Below are positions 33,352 to 41,297 of a DNA stretch of 64,000 bases, one piece after another. The stretch comes from Streptomyces pseudovenezuelae. GTDB lineage: Bacteria; Actinomycetota; Actinomycetes; Streptomycetales; Streptomycetaceae. A program made the position numbers and the translations under genes. The first letter of the stretch is position 1; each line of letters begins with the position of its first letter. The notes under the pieces were generated by a model. It was not told where the DNA came from. It saw only the letters and a program-made list of their open reading frames with translations, and searched no databases. Where the stretch lies: NCBI RefSeq assembly GCF_001513955.1, contig NZ_KQ948154.1, forward strand, positions 310,001 to 374,000. Reading direction: 5' to 3'.

Positions 33352-34332
33352 TTGCAGTACGTCCGGCTGGGCTCGTCCGGCCTGAAGGTGTCGCGACTGG
33401 CACTGGGATGCATGAGTTACGGCGAGCCCCGACTCGGCACCCATCCCTGGTCGCTGCCCGAGGAGGAGAGCCTCCCGTTTCTCGCCCAGGCACTCGAACT
33501 GGGCATCAACTTCTTCGACACCGCGAACATCTACTCGCTGGGCACCAGCGAGGAGTTCCTGGGCCGCGCGGTGCGCAAGCTGACCCGGCGCGAAGACGTC
33601 GTCATCGCCACCAAGGTCTACGAGAGGCTCAGGGACGACCCGCTCTCGGGCGGGCTGTCCCGCTCGGCGATCATGCGCGAACTCGACGCGAGCCTGAGGC
33701 GGTTGGACACCGACTACATCGACCTCTACATCATCCATCGCTGGGACCCCGAGACCCCGGTCGAGGAGACCATGGAGGCGCTGCACGACGTGGTGCGCGC
33801 GGGCAAGGTCCGCTACATCGGCGCCTCCTCCATGCACACCTGGCAGTTCGTGAAGGCGCAGTACATCGCCGATGTCCACGGCTGGACGCGGTTCGTGAGC
33901 ATGCAGAACCACTACAACCTCGTCAACCGCGAGGAAGAGCGCGAGATGCTGCCGTACTGCCTCGCGGAGGGCGTCGGCGTCACGCCGTGGAGCCCGCTGG
34001 CCCGCGGAAAGCTCACGCGCGACTGGGACGCCGAGTCGCCCCGCACCGGGGGCGACCCGATCCAGGACCGCTTCTACGGCCCCACCGAGCGTGCGGACCG
34101 CGCGGTCGTCCGCGTGGTCGCAGAGATCGCCGCCGAACGCGGCATCCCCATGGCCCAGGTGGCTCTCGCCTGGCTCCTGCATCAGCAGGGGGTCACCGCG
34201 CCCGTCGTCGGCGCGACCCGGCCGCACCACCTCGAGGACGCCGTGGCGTCCCTCGACGTGAGGCTCGACGACACCGAACTCGCCCGGCTTGAGGCGCCCT
34301 ATGTGCCGCACGCCGTCGTGGAATACGTCTGA
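33352..34332 (+). CDS. aldo/keto reductase (second copy in cluster)
   Basis: 326 residues from a TTG start with GAGAGGAAG about 5 nt upstream. AKR tetrad pieces: FFDTANIYSLG (Asp and Tyr), VIATKVY (Lys), DLYIIHRWDP (His). Belongs to the YajO/Tas-like subgroup with ATRPHHLEDAV as cofactor tail. Sequence is only distantly similar to the AKR at 26105, so they are not a recent duplication. It is in line with the core operon and is the better candidate for a dedicated pathway reductase. Confidence 0.87.
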   Translation: MQYVRLGSSGLKVSRLALGCMSYGEPRLGTHPWSLPEEESLPFLAQALELGINFFDTANIYSLGTSEEFLGRAVRKLTRREDVVIATKVYERLRDDPLSGGLSRSAIMRELDASLRRLDTDYIDLYIIHRWDPETPVEETMEALHDVVRAGKVRYIGASSMHTWQFVKAQYIADVHGWTRFVSMQNHYNLVNREEEREMLPYCLAEGVGVTPWSPLARGKLTRDWDAESPRTGGDPIQDRFYGPTERADRAVVRVVAEIAAERGIPMAQVALAWLLHQQGVTAPVVGATRPHHLEDAVASLDVRLDDTELARLEAPYVPHAVVEYV

Positions 34333-34354
34333 CCGACAGGCAGGTGGAGGAACC

Positions 34355-35302
34355 ATGGGAATAGCCGACTACGCCCTGGCGATGCCGAGCGGGAAGCTGA
34401 GCGTCGACGACGTCAGCCGGGAGTCGGGGTACACCGTCGAGAAGCTCGGCCAGATCCTTCCGTCCGGGAAGTTCTCGGTGCTGGCCGAGGGCGAGACCTC
34501 CTGGGGGCTCGGCCGGGACGCCGCGGCAAGGCTCCTGGCCCGCAACCCGGTACCGCTCGATGAGATCGGACTCGTGCTGTACGCGGGCTCCAGCGAATGG
34601 GGCACGCCCTTCTGGTCGCCCGCCGCGAAGATCGCCCAGGAGCTGGGGATCGCGGACGCGCACTGCTTCGAGGTGTCCAACTTCTGCAACGCGGGCATGG
34701 TCGCCGTGAAACTGGCGGACGACCAGGTGCGCGCGGGCACCCACAAGCACGCGCTGGTGATCATCTCGGACCGGCTCAGCCAGCTCGTCGAGTACGGCAC
34801 CGGCTACATCGAGCTGTTCAACTTCGCGGACGGCGCCGCCGCCGTCCTGATCTCGGCCGACGCCGAGTACGAGGTGCTGGGCGCCGCTCACCACACCGAC
34901 CCGCAATGGGTGGACTCGTACTACGGCGAGATCAAGGAGGACAGGGTCAAGGTCGAGCGGGGCGTGAAGCTCGACGGGCTCGGCAAGGCGTTCCTCGACA
35001 ACTTCACGGCCCTGACCCACAAGGTCCTCGCCGGCCTCGGGCGGGGGGTGGCCGACGTGTCGTACTTCCTGGTCACGCATGGCAACCAGGACACCCATCG
35101 CAAGTACCTCGCCGCGCTGGGGGTGGACGCCTCTCGCAGTGTCTTCCAGTACGACCGCGACGGCCACCTCGGCGGTGCGGACCCGTTCCTCGCCCTGGAG
35201 GAGCTGGAGCGGGAGGGCCGGATCGCCTCCGGCGACCTGGTGGTCGTGGCGACCGCGGGATCGGGTTTCACCTGGGGTGTGACGGCGATCCGCCGGACGT
35301 GA
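34355..35302 (+). CDS. divergent KAS III-like enzyme
   Basis: 315 residues with a strong GGTGGAGG ribosome site. Overall KAS III architecture, with Cys111 in EVSNFCNAGM and His242 in LVTHGNQDTH, but the third catalytic position is His271 (DRDGHLGGAD) in place of the Asn of GNTSAAS. Relatives with altered triads act as acyltransferases or make C-O and C-N bonds rather than decarboxylative condensations, so this may join or transfer an acyl group in the pathway. Last gene of the plus-strand operon before a 22-bp hairpin. Confidence 0.82.
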   Translation: MGIADYALAMPSGKLSVDDVSRESGYTVEKLGQILPSGKFSVLAEGETSWGLGRDAAARLLARNPVPLDEIGLVLYAGSSEWGTPFWSPAAKIAQELGIADAHCFEVSNFCNAGMVAVKLADDQVRAGTHKHALVIISDRLSQLVEYGTGYIELFNFADGAAAVLISADAEYEVLGAAHHTDPQWVDSYYGEIKEDRVKVERGVKLDGLGKAFLDNFTALTHKVLAGLGRGVADVSYFLVTHGNQDTHRKYLAALGVDASRSVFQYDRDGHLGGADPFLALEELEREGRIASGDLVVVATAGSGFTWGVTAIRRT

Positions 35303-35310
35303 GCGGCGTA

Positions 35311-35362
35311 CGGCAAGCCGAAGGCCCCCGGTGCTCACGTACCGGGGGCCTTCGGCTTGCCG
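35311..35362. terminator. 22-bp perfect bidirectional terminator
   Basis: Arms 35311-35332 and 35341-35362 are perfectly complementary over 22 bp, with an 8-nt loop. It separates the convergent KAS III-like and XRE regulator genes and marks the end of the core operon. Confidence 0.9.
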
Positions 35363-35365
35363 TGT

Positions 35366-36214
35366 TCAGCGATGGTGAACGGAGTTCAGATCCACCGTCA
35401 GGAGCTGCAGCGCCGCCTCGTGCGGTGAGTCGGGTTCCGCGTGGTAGAACTTCAGGATGTTGCCGTCCTGGAGGTCGGCGGACTGGTACATCAACTCCAG
35501 CTCGCCGACGACCGGATGGCTGAAGAGCTTGGTGCCCTCGATGCAGTTGGCCACCCGCTGCCGGCACCACAGTGCGGCGAACTCCTCGCTCTGAATGGTC
35601 AGTTCACCGATGAGCTCGGCCAGTCGTGGGTCGTGGCGGTGGTTTCCGGAAATGAACCGCAGATAGGTCACGTTCGACTCGGACTCCGTGGCCCAGTCCG
35701 CGTACAGGCTCTGCACGTCCTCGTCGAGGAAGTTCATCTTGATGATGTTGGGGCGCAGTTCGGCGTCATCGGTGACGTCGAAGTCGAGATGCGGCGCGAA
35801 CAGCCGGTGGTACAGCGAGTTCCAGGCGAGGATGTCGCACCGGTAGTTCAGCACGGCCGCCGCCACGTTGCCCAGGGACGCCATCAGCATCTTGGTACTG
35901 GGGCTCAGCTGATCGTCTTGAGGCGTCTGCAGCTGGGGGTTCTGCACCGCGGACCCGATCTTGAGCAGGTAGTCCTGTTCGTCGAGGCTCAGATCCAGCG
36001 CGCGGGCGATGGAGAGCAGGACCTGCGGGGAGGCGTGCGCGGTCTGTGCCTGTTCCAGCCGGGTGTAGTAGGTCTGGCTCACTCCCGCTAGCGCGGCCAC
36101 CTCCTCCCGGCGCAGTCCGGGAACGCGCCGCGAGCCGCTGGTGCGCAGCCCACGCTGCTCCGGCCGGACGCGCTCACGCATCTGCCGCAGGTAGCTGCCG
36201 AGGTCGGTGTTCAC
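35366..36214 (-). CDS. XRE regulator with MmyB-like ligand domain (second)
   Basis: 282 residues. I start at GTG 36214 because AAGGGTGG lies about 9 nt upstream; an ATG at 36235 lacks a site. HTH about residues 20-65 with RRVPGLRREEVAALAGVSQTYYTRLEQ (given in part: LRREEVAALAGVSQTYY), the classic Streptomyces HTH_31/MmyB start. The ligand domain contains RCDILAWNSLYHRLFAP and FLDEDVQSLYADW, then RLAELIGELTIQSEEFAALW. Not closely similar to the MmyB-type protein at 24351, so the cluster is bracketed by two independent members. Confidence 0.9.
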   Translation of the reverse strand: MNTDLGSYLRQMRERVRPEQRGLRTSGSRRVPGLRREEVAALAGVSQTYYTRLEQAQTAHASPQVLLSIARALDLSLDEQDYLLKIGSAVQNPQLQTPQDDQLSPSTKMLMASLGNVAAAVLNYRCDILAWNSLYHRLFAPHLDFDVTDDAELRPNIIKMNFLDEDVQSLYADWATESESNVTYLRFISGNHRHDPRLAELIGELTIQSEEFAALWCRQRVANCIEGTKLFSHPVVGELELMYQSADLQDGNILKFYHAEPDSPHEAALQLLTVDLNSVHHR

Positions 36215-36293
36215 GATCTGTTCCACCCTTCTCATTATGAAGTGCCGTACCGCATCGGCAATATCGCCCCGGCTCGCGGTGACCGAGGCCACG

Positions 36294-36333
36294 ACGGCCG
36301 GGCGGGCGGTCACTGCTCCGCCCACCCGGCCGT
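36294..36333 (-). terminator. hairpin after the MFS transporter gene
   Basis: ACGGCCGGGCGGGCGG (36294-36309) pairs with 36318-36333 over 16 positions with one G-T mismatch, loop TCACTGCT. Downstream of the MFS gene (ends 36356) in its direction of transcription. Confidence 0.65.
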
Positions 36334-36355
36334 GCGGGCCACCGCGCCGGGGGAT

Positions 36356-37807
36356 TCACGCGGTGACGGATGCCGCCTGCCGGGACTTCCCGCGCAGCAC
36401 CAGCCACAGGAGAAGGCCGACGGCGACCTGGGAGAAGCCGGCCACGCCGATCGCCACGTGGATGCCGGTGAGCTCCTCGGCGGCGGTGACGGTGCCCTGG
36501 CCGATGACGGCGGCGAAGACCGCGCTCACCAGCGGGATGCCGATGGCGATGCCGACCTGCTGGCTCTGGGTGGCCATGCCGGTGGCCATGCCCTGCGCGT
36601 CGGAGTCGACGGACGAGGTGGCGATGACCATGAAGCACAGGGCGGCCAGCATGGAGAAGAAGGCGTTCACGAACTGGGTGGCGATCAGCGGGACCAACCA
36701 GTACGAGTCCGAGGTGGCCCACAGCGCCGGCAGCATGAACGCGCCCTGCAGGAGCAGGGAGACGCCGAGCATCGTGCGCGGCGAGACCTTCTGGAGGATG
36801 CGCGGACCGACGGTGCCGGCGACGATCTGGCCCACACCGATGCCGAGCAGCACCAGGCCGGCGACCATGGACGACAGGCCGAGCACGTTCTGGACGTAGA
36901 GGCCGGTGAAGAAGATCAGCGCGGTCTCGCCGCCGAAGATGAACAGGGCGGCCAGGTTGCCGAAGGCGATGTCGGGCTTCTTGAGGATCTTCACCGGGAC
37001 CAGGGCGTCGGTGGTGCGGCCCTCCACCGCCCAGAAGACGCCGAGCAGAACCGCGGCTGCGATCAGCGAGCCGCCCGCAACCGGGTCGAGGCCCTCCTCG
37101 CCGACGCGGGTGACACCGTAGATCCCGGCGAACAGGCCCAGGGTGATCAGGAGCGCGCCGGGCAGGTCGATGCGGCTGCGCTGCTCCGCGCGGCTCTCGT
37201 CGACGACGATCGGCACCACGACGATCGCGGCGATGGCCACGGGGATGTTGATGAAGAAGGCCCAGCGCCAGGAGAACACGTCCGTGAGGACACCGCCCAG
37301 GATCGCGCCGACACTGAAGCCGGAGCTCATCATCACGCTGTTCAGGCCTAGCGCCCGGGTGCGCAGGCCGGGTTCGGTGAAGGCGGTGGTCAGCAGGGCG
37401 AGCGCGGCGGGTGTGACGGCGGCTGTGGCCAGGCCCTGCAACGTACGGGCGACCAGCAGCATGGCGGGGGAGTCGGCGAGGCCGCCGACCAGCGAGGAGA
37501 GGGTCAGAACGACCATCCCGGCGGTGAAGATGCGCCGACGCCCCAGGTAGTCACCGACCCGTCCGAAGACCAGGGTGCACCCGGCGGCGCACAGCGCGAA
37601 GGTCGTGGTGATCCACTGCAGGCTCCCCGTCGAGAACCCCAGGGACGTGCCGACCTCGGGCAGCGCGACGTTCAGCACCGAGAAGTCGGCGGCCATCATG
37701 AACTGCGACGCCAGCAGCACCACCAGGGCGGCGACCTGGCGGCCTGTCATGCGGACACGGGTCGGCGGCGCGGCCGCGGTGGTCGTGGCGGTATCAGCGG
37801 TAGTCAT
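36356..37807 (-). CDS. MFS drug/metabolite exporter, DHA2 (14-helix) type
   Basis: 483 residues, about 14 hydrophobic helices. The first helix pair includes FMMAADFSVLNVALPEVGTS (motif D1-like), motif A is GRVGDYLGRRRIF, and motif C-like GxxxGPxxGG appears as GFSVGAILGGVL. DHA2 exporters pump drugs and secondary metabolites with proton motive force. Position next to the second MmyB-type regulator suggests export of, or resistance to, the cluster product. Divergent from the Lrp gene. Confidence 0.9.
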   Translation of the reverse strand: MTTADTATTTAAAPPTRVRMTGRQVAALVVLLASQFMMAADFSVLNVALPEVGTSLGFSTGSLQWITTTFALCAAGCTLVFGRVGDYLGRRRIFTAGMVVLTLSSLVGGLADSPAMLLVARTLQGLATAAVTPAALALLTTAFTEPGLRTRALGLNSVMMSSGFSVGAILGGVLTDVFSWRWAFFINIPVAIAAIVVVPIVVDESRAEQRSRIDLPGALLITLGLFAGIYGVTRVGEEGLDPVAGGSLIAAAVLLGVFWAVEGRTTDALVPVKILKKPDIAFGNLAALFIFGGETALIFFTGLYVQNVLGLSSMVAGLVLLGIGVGQIVAGTVGPRILQKVSPRTMLGVSLLLQGAFMLPALWATSDSYWLVPLIATQFVNAFFSMLAALCFMVIATSSVDSDAQGMATGMATQSQQVGIAIGIPLVSAVFAAVIGQGTVTAAEELTGIHVAIGVAGFSQVAVGLLLWLVLRGKSRQAASVTA

Positions 37808-37943
37808 GCGTCCCAGCCTCGGCCGCCCGCCGCCACCCAGCCAGATCCCTCTTGACGGCACTCCTGCGGAGACTGTCACTGGCAGTGCCACCCTCGCGCC
37901 GCGGCGCCCGCCGGGGCACGCGAGGCCGCTCACCCGTCCTGGA

Positions 37944-37958
37944 CACTTGACAGGAGAA
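37944..37958. repeat. 15-bp motif CACTTGACAGGAGAA, copy 1
   Basis: Occurs exactly once more, at 41342-41356, in the same orientation. This copy is in the divergent MFS/Lrp promoter region and includes a perfect TTGACA hexamer (37947-37952). Either a shared promoter element or an operator for the Lrp regulator encoded next to it. Confidence 0.5.
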
Positions 37959-38040
37959 TGGCCTTGGCCGCGGAATATGTGTTCAATACTTCCGCCGAAC
38001 CGGCGATGAACTGCCGAACCGGCTGGCATGGGAGCGCACT

Positions 38041-38541
38041 ATGGCTGAGAAGGACTCGCCGCCGGGCCCCGCGTCCGGACGTACGGCCGCCTCGCTCGAC
38101 GACGTCGACCGGCAGATCGTGGGCCTGCTCCTCAAGGACGGCCGGGTGTCGGTCCGTGCCCTGGCCGAGCAGGTGCACATCTCGCGTGCCAACGCCTACA
38201 CGCGGATCGGCCGGCTGGTCGCCGAGGACGTCATCAGCGGCTTCACCGCCCGCCTGAACCCGAAGCGGGCGGGCCTCGGCACGAGCGCGTACATCACGGT
38301 GACCATCGAGCAGAACGCCTGGCGGGACATCTCGCGCGAGCTGCGCGACATCCCGTACGTCGAGCATGTCGCCCTGGTCGGGGGCGACTTCGACGTGCTG
38401 GTGCTGGTGCGGACACCGGACAACGAGGCGCTGCGCCACGTGGTGCTGGAGCGCGTCCAGGCGATCGCCGGAGTGCGCTCCAGCCGGACCTGGCTGGTCT
38501 TCGACGAGGTGCGCGGCCCCGGCGCCGACTGGACCACCTGA
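38041..38541 (+). CDS. Lrp/AsnC family regulator
   Basis: 166 residues. N-terminal winged HTH (DDVDRQIVGLLLKDGRVSVR, with VRALAEQVHISRANAYTRIGRL as recognition unit, read in part) and C-terminal RAM ligand domain (GLGTSAYITVTIEQN through VLVRTPDNEALRHVVLERV). Lrp proteins bind amino acids as octamers. Its convergent partner operon encodes an aminotransferase and a PaaN-like protein, so aromatic or branched amino acid catabolism is a reasonable target. Confidence 0.92.
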   Translation: MAEKDSPPGPASGRTAASLDDVDRQIVGLLLKDGRVSVRALAEQVHISRANAYTRIGRLVAEDVISGFTARLNPKRAGLGTSAYITVTIEQNAWRDISRELRDIPYVEHVALVGGDFDVLVLVRTPDNEALRHVVLERVQAIAGVRSSRTWLVFDEVRGPGADWTT

Positions 38542-38566
38542 CCCGGAACCGCGCCGGCCACCCCGG

Positions 38567-40246
38567 TCAGACGTCGAGCAGCGCATCGGCGGACTCCCGG
38601 GCCGCGGGCGCGGACGCGTGCCGGGACCGCAGCACCCGGAACCGCCCGGTGACGAAGTGGGCGCCCGTGCCGGGGAGGTCGGCGATGGCCGAGGACGGGT
38701 CGGCGGGGAGATCGTCGGCGACGTTCTCGACCAGATGGACCCCGGCGTCGAGGGCGGCCGTCTCGACGGCCGCCAGCACCAGGGGATCGGTGGAGTGCAC
38801 CGCGGCGAACAGCGCGCCGTGGCGGCCGACGGTACGGCGGAACAGGTCGAGGCTGTGCGCGGTCGACTCGGTGCCCACCAGGAACGCGACCGGCCCCGGC
38901 CACTCCCGGGTGTAGACGCGTTCGTGCCGCGCCCCGAGCCGGACGACGAGCGGGCTGCGCACATCGACGACGGGACGGCCCGGAAGGCTCAGCGGCTGTG
39001 AGGCGTGCACCACCGAGCCGTACCGCCCGGCCTCCTCCAGCGCCGCCCGCACCTCGTCGCCCGGGAGCGCGCCCACCAGCCGTGCCACCCGCGCCGGATG
39101 GGCGAGCAGCCGGTCCACGGCCTCGGCGAGGTCGGCGCCGAACTCCCGGAGGCTCTTGGGGCCCTCGTCCGTGTCGAAGCCCGACGCCGGTACGAGGATG
39201 TTCTGCGGCGTGGTCCGGGCCGTGCCGCTGCACCGGCACAGGGCGAGCGCGAGCCCGCCGAGCAGTCCCCGGTAGTCGTCGGTGGAGTCCACGATGACGG
39301 TGTTCAGACCGGTCCGGGTCGCGAACACGGCGGCCTGGCAGGCGTGTTGCCGCAGCCAGTCGGCGAAGCGCCCGGACCCGGTGAAGTCGACGATCCGCAC
39401 CGCGGGGTCCGTGGCCAGCCGTTGGTGCAGGCGCTCCCCGGGTTCCGCGACCGCCAGGGTCACGACGTCGGGGTCCTGGCCGGCCTCCGCCAGCACCTCG
39501 CGGGCGATGCGCACGGTGATCGCCAGGGGCAGCACCGAGCGTGGATGCGGCGCCACGACCACGGGGTTCCCGGTCACCAGGCTGGTGAACAGGCCCGGAT
39601 ACCCGTTCCACAGGGGGTAGTCGGGACAGCCGATGAGCAGCGACACTCCCCGCGGCACCAGGGTGCTGGTGCCGCACACCGGCAGCGGCTGCCCACGGCG
39701 GCGGGTCTCCTCCCGGCGCAGGCCGGCCGGGACGCGCTCCGACTCGGCGAAGGCCTGGGCGACCGCCTCCAGAGCGCGGTCCTGGGCGCGTGGTCCGGCG
39801 GCCCGGAACGCCACCGGAAGCGGCTGACCGGTGGTGTGGTGCACGGCCAGGGCCAGCTCGTGGCTGCGGGTGTTCAGCCGTCGGAGCATCTCCAGCACCA
39901 GCCCCGTGCGGTGGTGGAGCCCGGCGACCCGCCACCCGGCAGTCGCCCGCCCCGCCGCCGCCAACAGGACCGCGGGGTCGCAGCGCGGGTAGCCGATGGC
40001 CATGGCCGTGCCGTACGGGGAGGTCTCGGTGGCCACCCGGCCGAGCTCACCGGGCTGGTCGAGGTCGAAGGCGCGGCCCAGCAGGGAACCGAAGACCTTC
40101 GCCGCCGTCCGGGTCGACCGCATGCCGGCGTCCGCGGCGCCGCGCCAGGTGGTCTCCGTGAAGGGCGCACAGCGTTCACCGGCGGCGACGGCCTGCACCG
40201 CGTGGTGGAGCAGTTCGCGGTGGCGCTCGTAGGGGCCGGGGCGCAC
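38567..40246 (-). CDS. PaaN-like aldehyde dehydrogenase homologue lacking the catalytic Cys
   Basis: 559 residues from a GTG 4 nt after the aminotransferase stop. Family features of PaaN throughout: HRELLHHAVQAV start, SPYGTAMAIGYPRCDP, AGPRAQDRALEAVA, GCPDYPLWNGYPGLFTSLVTGN, and NTVIVDSTDDYRG. At the active-site motif, which in PaaN reads SGQxCTTPQN, it has SGTARTTPQN, so Arg344 replaces the catalytic Cys. The C-terminal VNQ...FSDFHG segment is also missing. It is probably unable to oxidise aldehydes by the usual thiohemiacetal route. An uncharacterised binding or alternative catalytic role is possible. Coupled to the aminotransferase gene. Confidence 0.8.
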   Translation of the reverse strand: MRPGPYERHRELLHHAVQAVAAGERCAPFTETTWRGAADAGMRSTRTAAKVFGSLLGRAFDLDQPGELGRVATETSPYGTAMAIGYPRCDPAVLLAAAGRATAGWRVAGLHHRTGLVLEMLRRLNTRSHELALAVHHTTGQPLPVAFRAAGPRAQDRALEAVAQAFAESERVPAGLRREETRRRGQPLPVCGTSTLVPRGVSLLIGCPDYPLWNGYPGLFTSLVTGNPVVVAPHPRSVLPLAITVRIAREVLAEAGQDPDVVTLAVAEPGERLHQRLATDPAVRIVDFTGSGRFADWLRQHACQAAVFATRTGLNTVIVDSTDDYRGLLGGLALALCRCSGTARTTPQNILVPASGFDTDEGPKSLREFGADLAEAVDRLLAHPARVARLVGALPGDEVRAALEEAGRYGSVVHASQPLSLPGRPVVDVRSPLVVRLGARHERVYTREWPGPVAFLVGTESTAHSLDLFRRTVGRHGALFAAVHSTDPLVLAAVETAALDAGVHLVENVADDLPADPSSAIADLPGTGAHFVTGRFRVLRSRHASAPAARESADALLDV

Positions 40247-40250
40247 GGCC

Positions 40251-41297
40251 TCAGCCTCTCCAGGACGCGGCGAGCGCGAGGAACGTGTCGTTCTCCTCGG
40301 GCAGGCCGATCGTCACCCGGACGCCTTGGCCGGCGAAGGGGCGGACGACCACGTTGCCGTCGAGGCAGTGCCGGGTGAATTCCGCGCTGTCGCCGGCGAG
40401 CGGCAGCCAGACGAAGTTGGCCTGGGAGGCGGGCACTTCGAGGCCGAGCGCCCGCAGCCGCTCGGTCACCCGCCCCCGCTCGGCGACCGTGAGGGCGGCA
40501 CGGCGGGCGACCTCCGCACCCTCGCCGAGCGCGAGCACGGCGGCCTCCTGGGCGAGTGCGCTGACGCTGAACGGCACCTGTGTCTTGCGTACGGTGGCGG
40601 CGATCTCCGCCGGCGCCACGCAGTAGCCGACCCGGAGGCCCGCCAGGCCGTACGCCTTGGAGAAGGTCCGCAGCACCACCACGTTCGGCCGGTCGCCGAG
40701 CAGGCCGAGCGCGTCGGGGACCCGCGCCGGATCGGCGTACTCCCGGTATGCCTCGTCCACGACGATCAGTACGTCGTCCGGCACCCGGTCCGCGAAGTCG
40801 CGCAGGGCCCGTTCCCCGACCGCGGTGGAGGTGGGGTTGTTGGGGTTGCAGACGAAGACCAGCCGGGTCCGGCCGGTGACCGCCGCCGCCATGGCGTCGA
40901 GGTCCAGTCCGTGCTCGCGCAGCGGGACCCGCACCGCCGTGCCGCCCGCCACCGCCGTGAGGATCGGATACGCCTCGAAGGACCGCCAGCCGAAGACGAC
41001 CTCGTCACCCGGGTGCACGACCGAGTGCAGCAGCTGTCCGCAGACCTCCGAGGAACCGGCGCCCACCGCGATCCGCTCCGGTTCGACGCCGTGATGCCGG
41101 GCCAGGGCGTCCACCAGGCAGGCGGCGCTCATGTCGGGATACCGCGACACCCCACCGGCCAGCTCCGCGAGCCTCGCCACCACGCCGGGCAGCATCCCGT
41201 ACGGGGACTCGTTGCCGGCCAGGGCTGCCGTGCCGGGCAGTTTGCGGCCCGGCACATAGGCGGGCAGCTGCGCCAGGGACGAACGGACACGCACCAT
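40251..41297 (-). CDS. class I/II aminotransferase, HisC/aromatic type
   Basis: 348 residues. PLP lysine in VLRTFSKAYGLAGLRVGY, Asn in FVCNPNNPTSTAVG, Asp/Tyr in IVVDEAYREY and phosphate-binding Arg in LRVGY. Resembles histidinol-phosphate aminotransferases, but this subgroup in Streptomyces often acts on aromatic amino acids, and no other his gene is nearby. Together with the Lrp regulator and PaaN-like partner it may convert phenylalanine to phenylpyruvate, upstream of phenylacetate; that is inference from location next to the paa island. Confidence 0.88.
   Translation of the reverse strand: MVRVRSSLAQLPAYVPGRKLPGTAALAGNESPYGMLPGVVARLAELAGGVSRYPDMSAACLVDALARHHGVEPERIAVGAGSSEVCGQLLHSVVHPGDEVVFGWRSFEAYPILTAVAGGTAVRVPLREHGLDLDAMAAAVTGRTRLVFVCNPNNPTSTAVGERALRDFADRVPDDVLIVVDEAYREYADPARVPDALGLLGDRPNVVVLRTFSKAYGLAGLRVGYCVAPAEIAATVRKTQVPFSVSALAQEAAVLALGEGAEVARRAALTVAERGRVTERLRALGLEVPASQANFVWLPLAGDSAEFTRHCLDGNVVVRPFAGQGVRVTIGLPEENDTFLALAASWRG

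Noticed and set aside
34355..35302. Type III PKS or chalcone synthase assignment for the KAS III-like protein
   Set aside because: Length is only 315 residues and the chalcone synthase GFGPG-type C-terminal motif is absent; KAS III-like layout fits better.
35311..35362. 22-bp inverted repeat as an attachment site or mobile element end
   Set aside because: It sits between convergent gene ends with a short loop and no recombinase or second copy; terminator is the simple explanation.
40251..41297. Histidine biosynthesis role for the HisC-like aminotransferase
   Set aside because: No other his gene is near; the neighbours are an Lrp regulator and a PaaN-like protein, so a catabolic aromatic role is more plausible.
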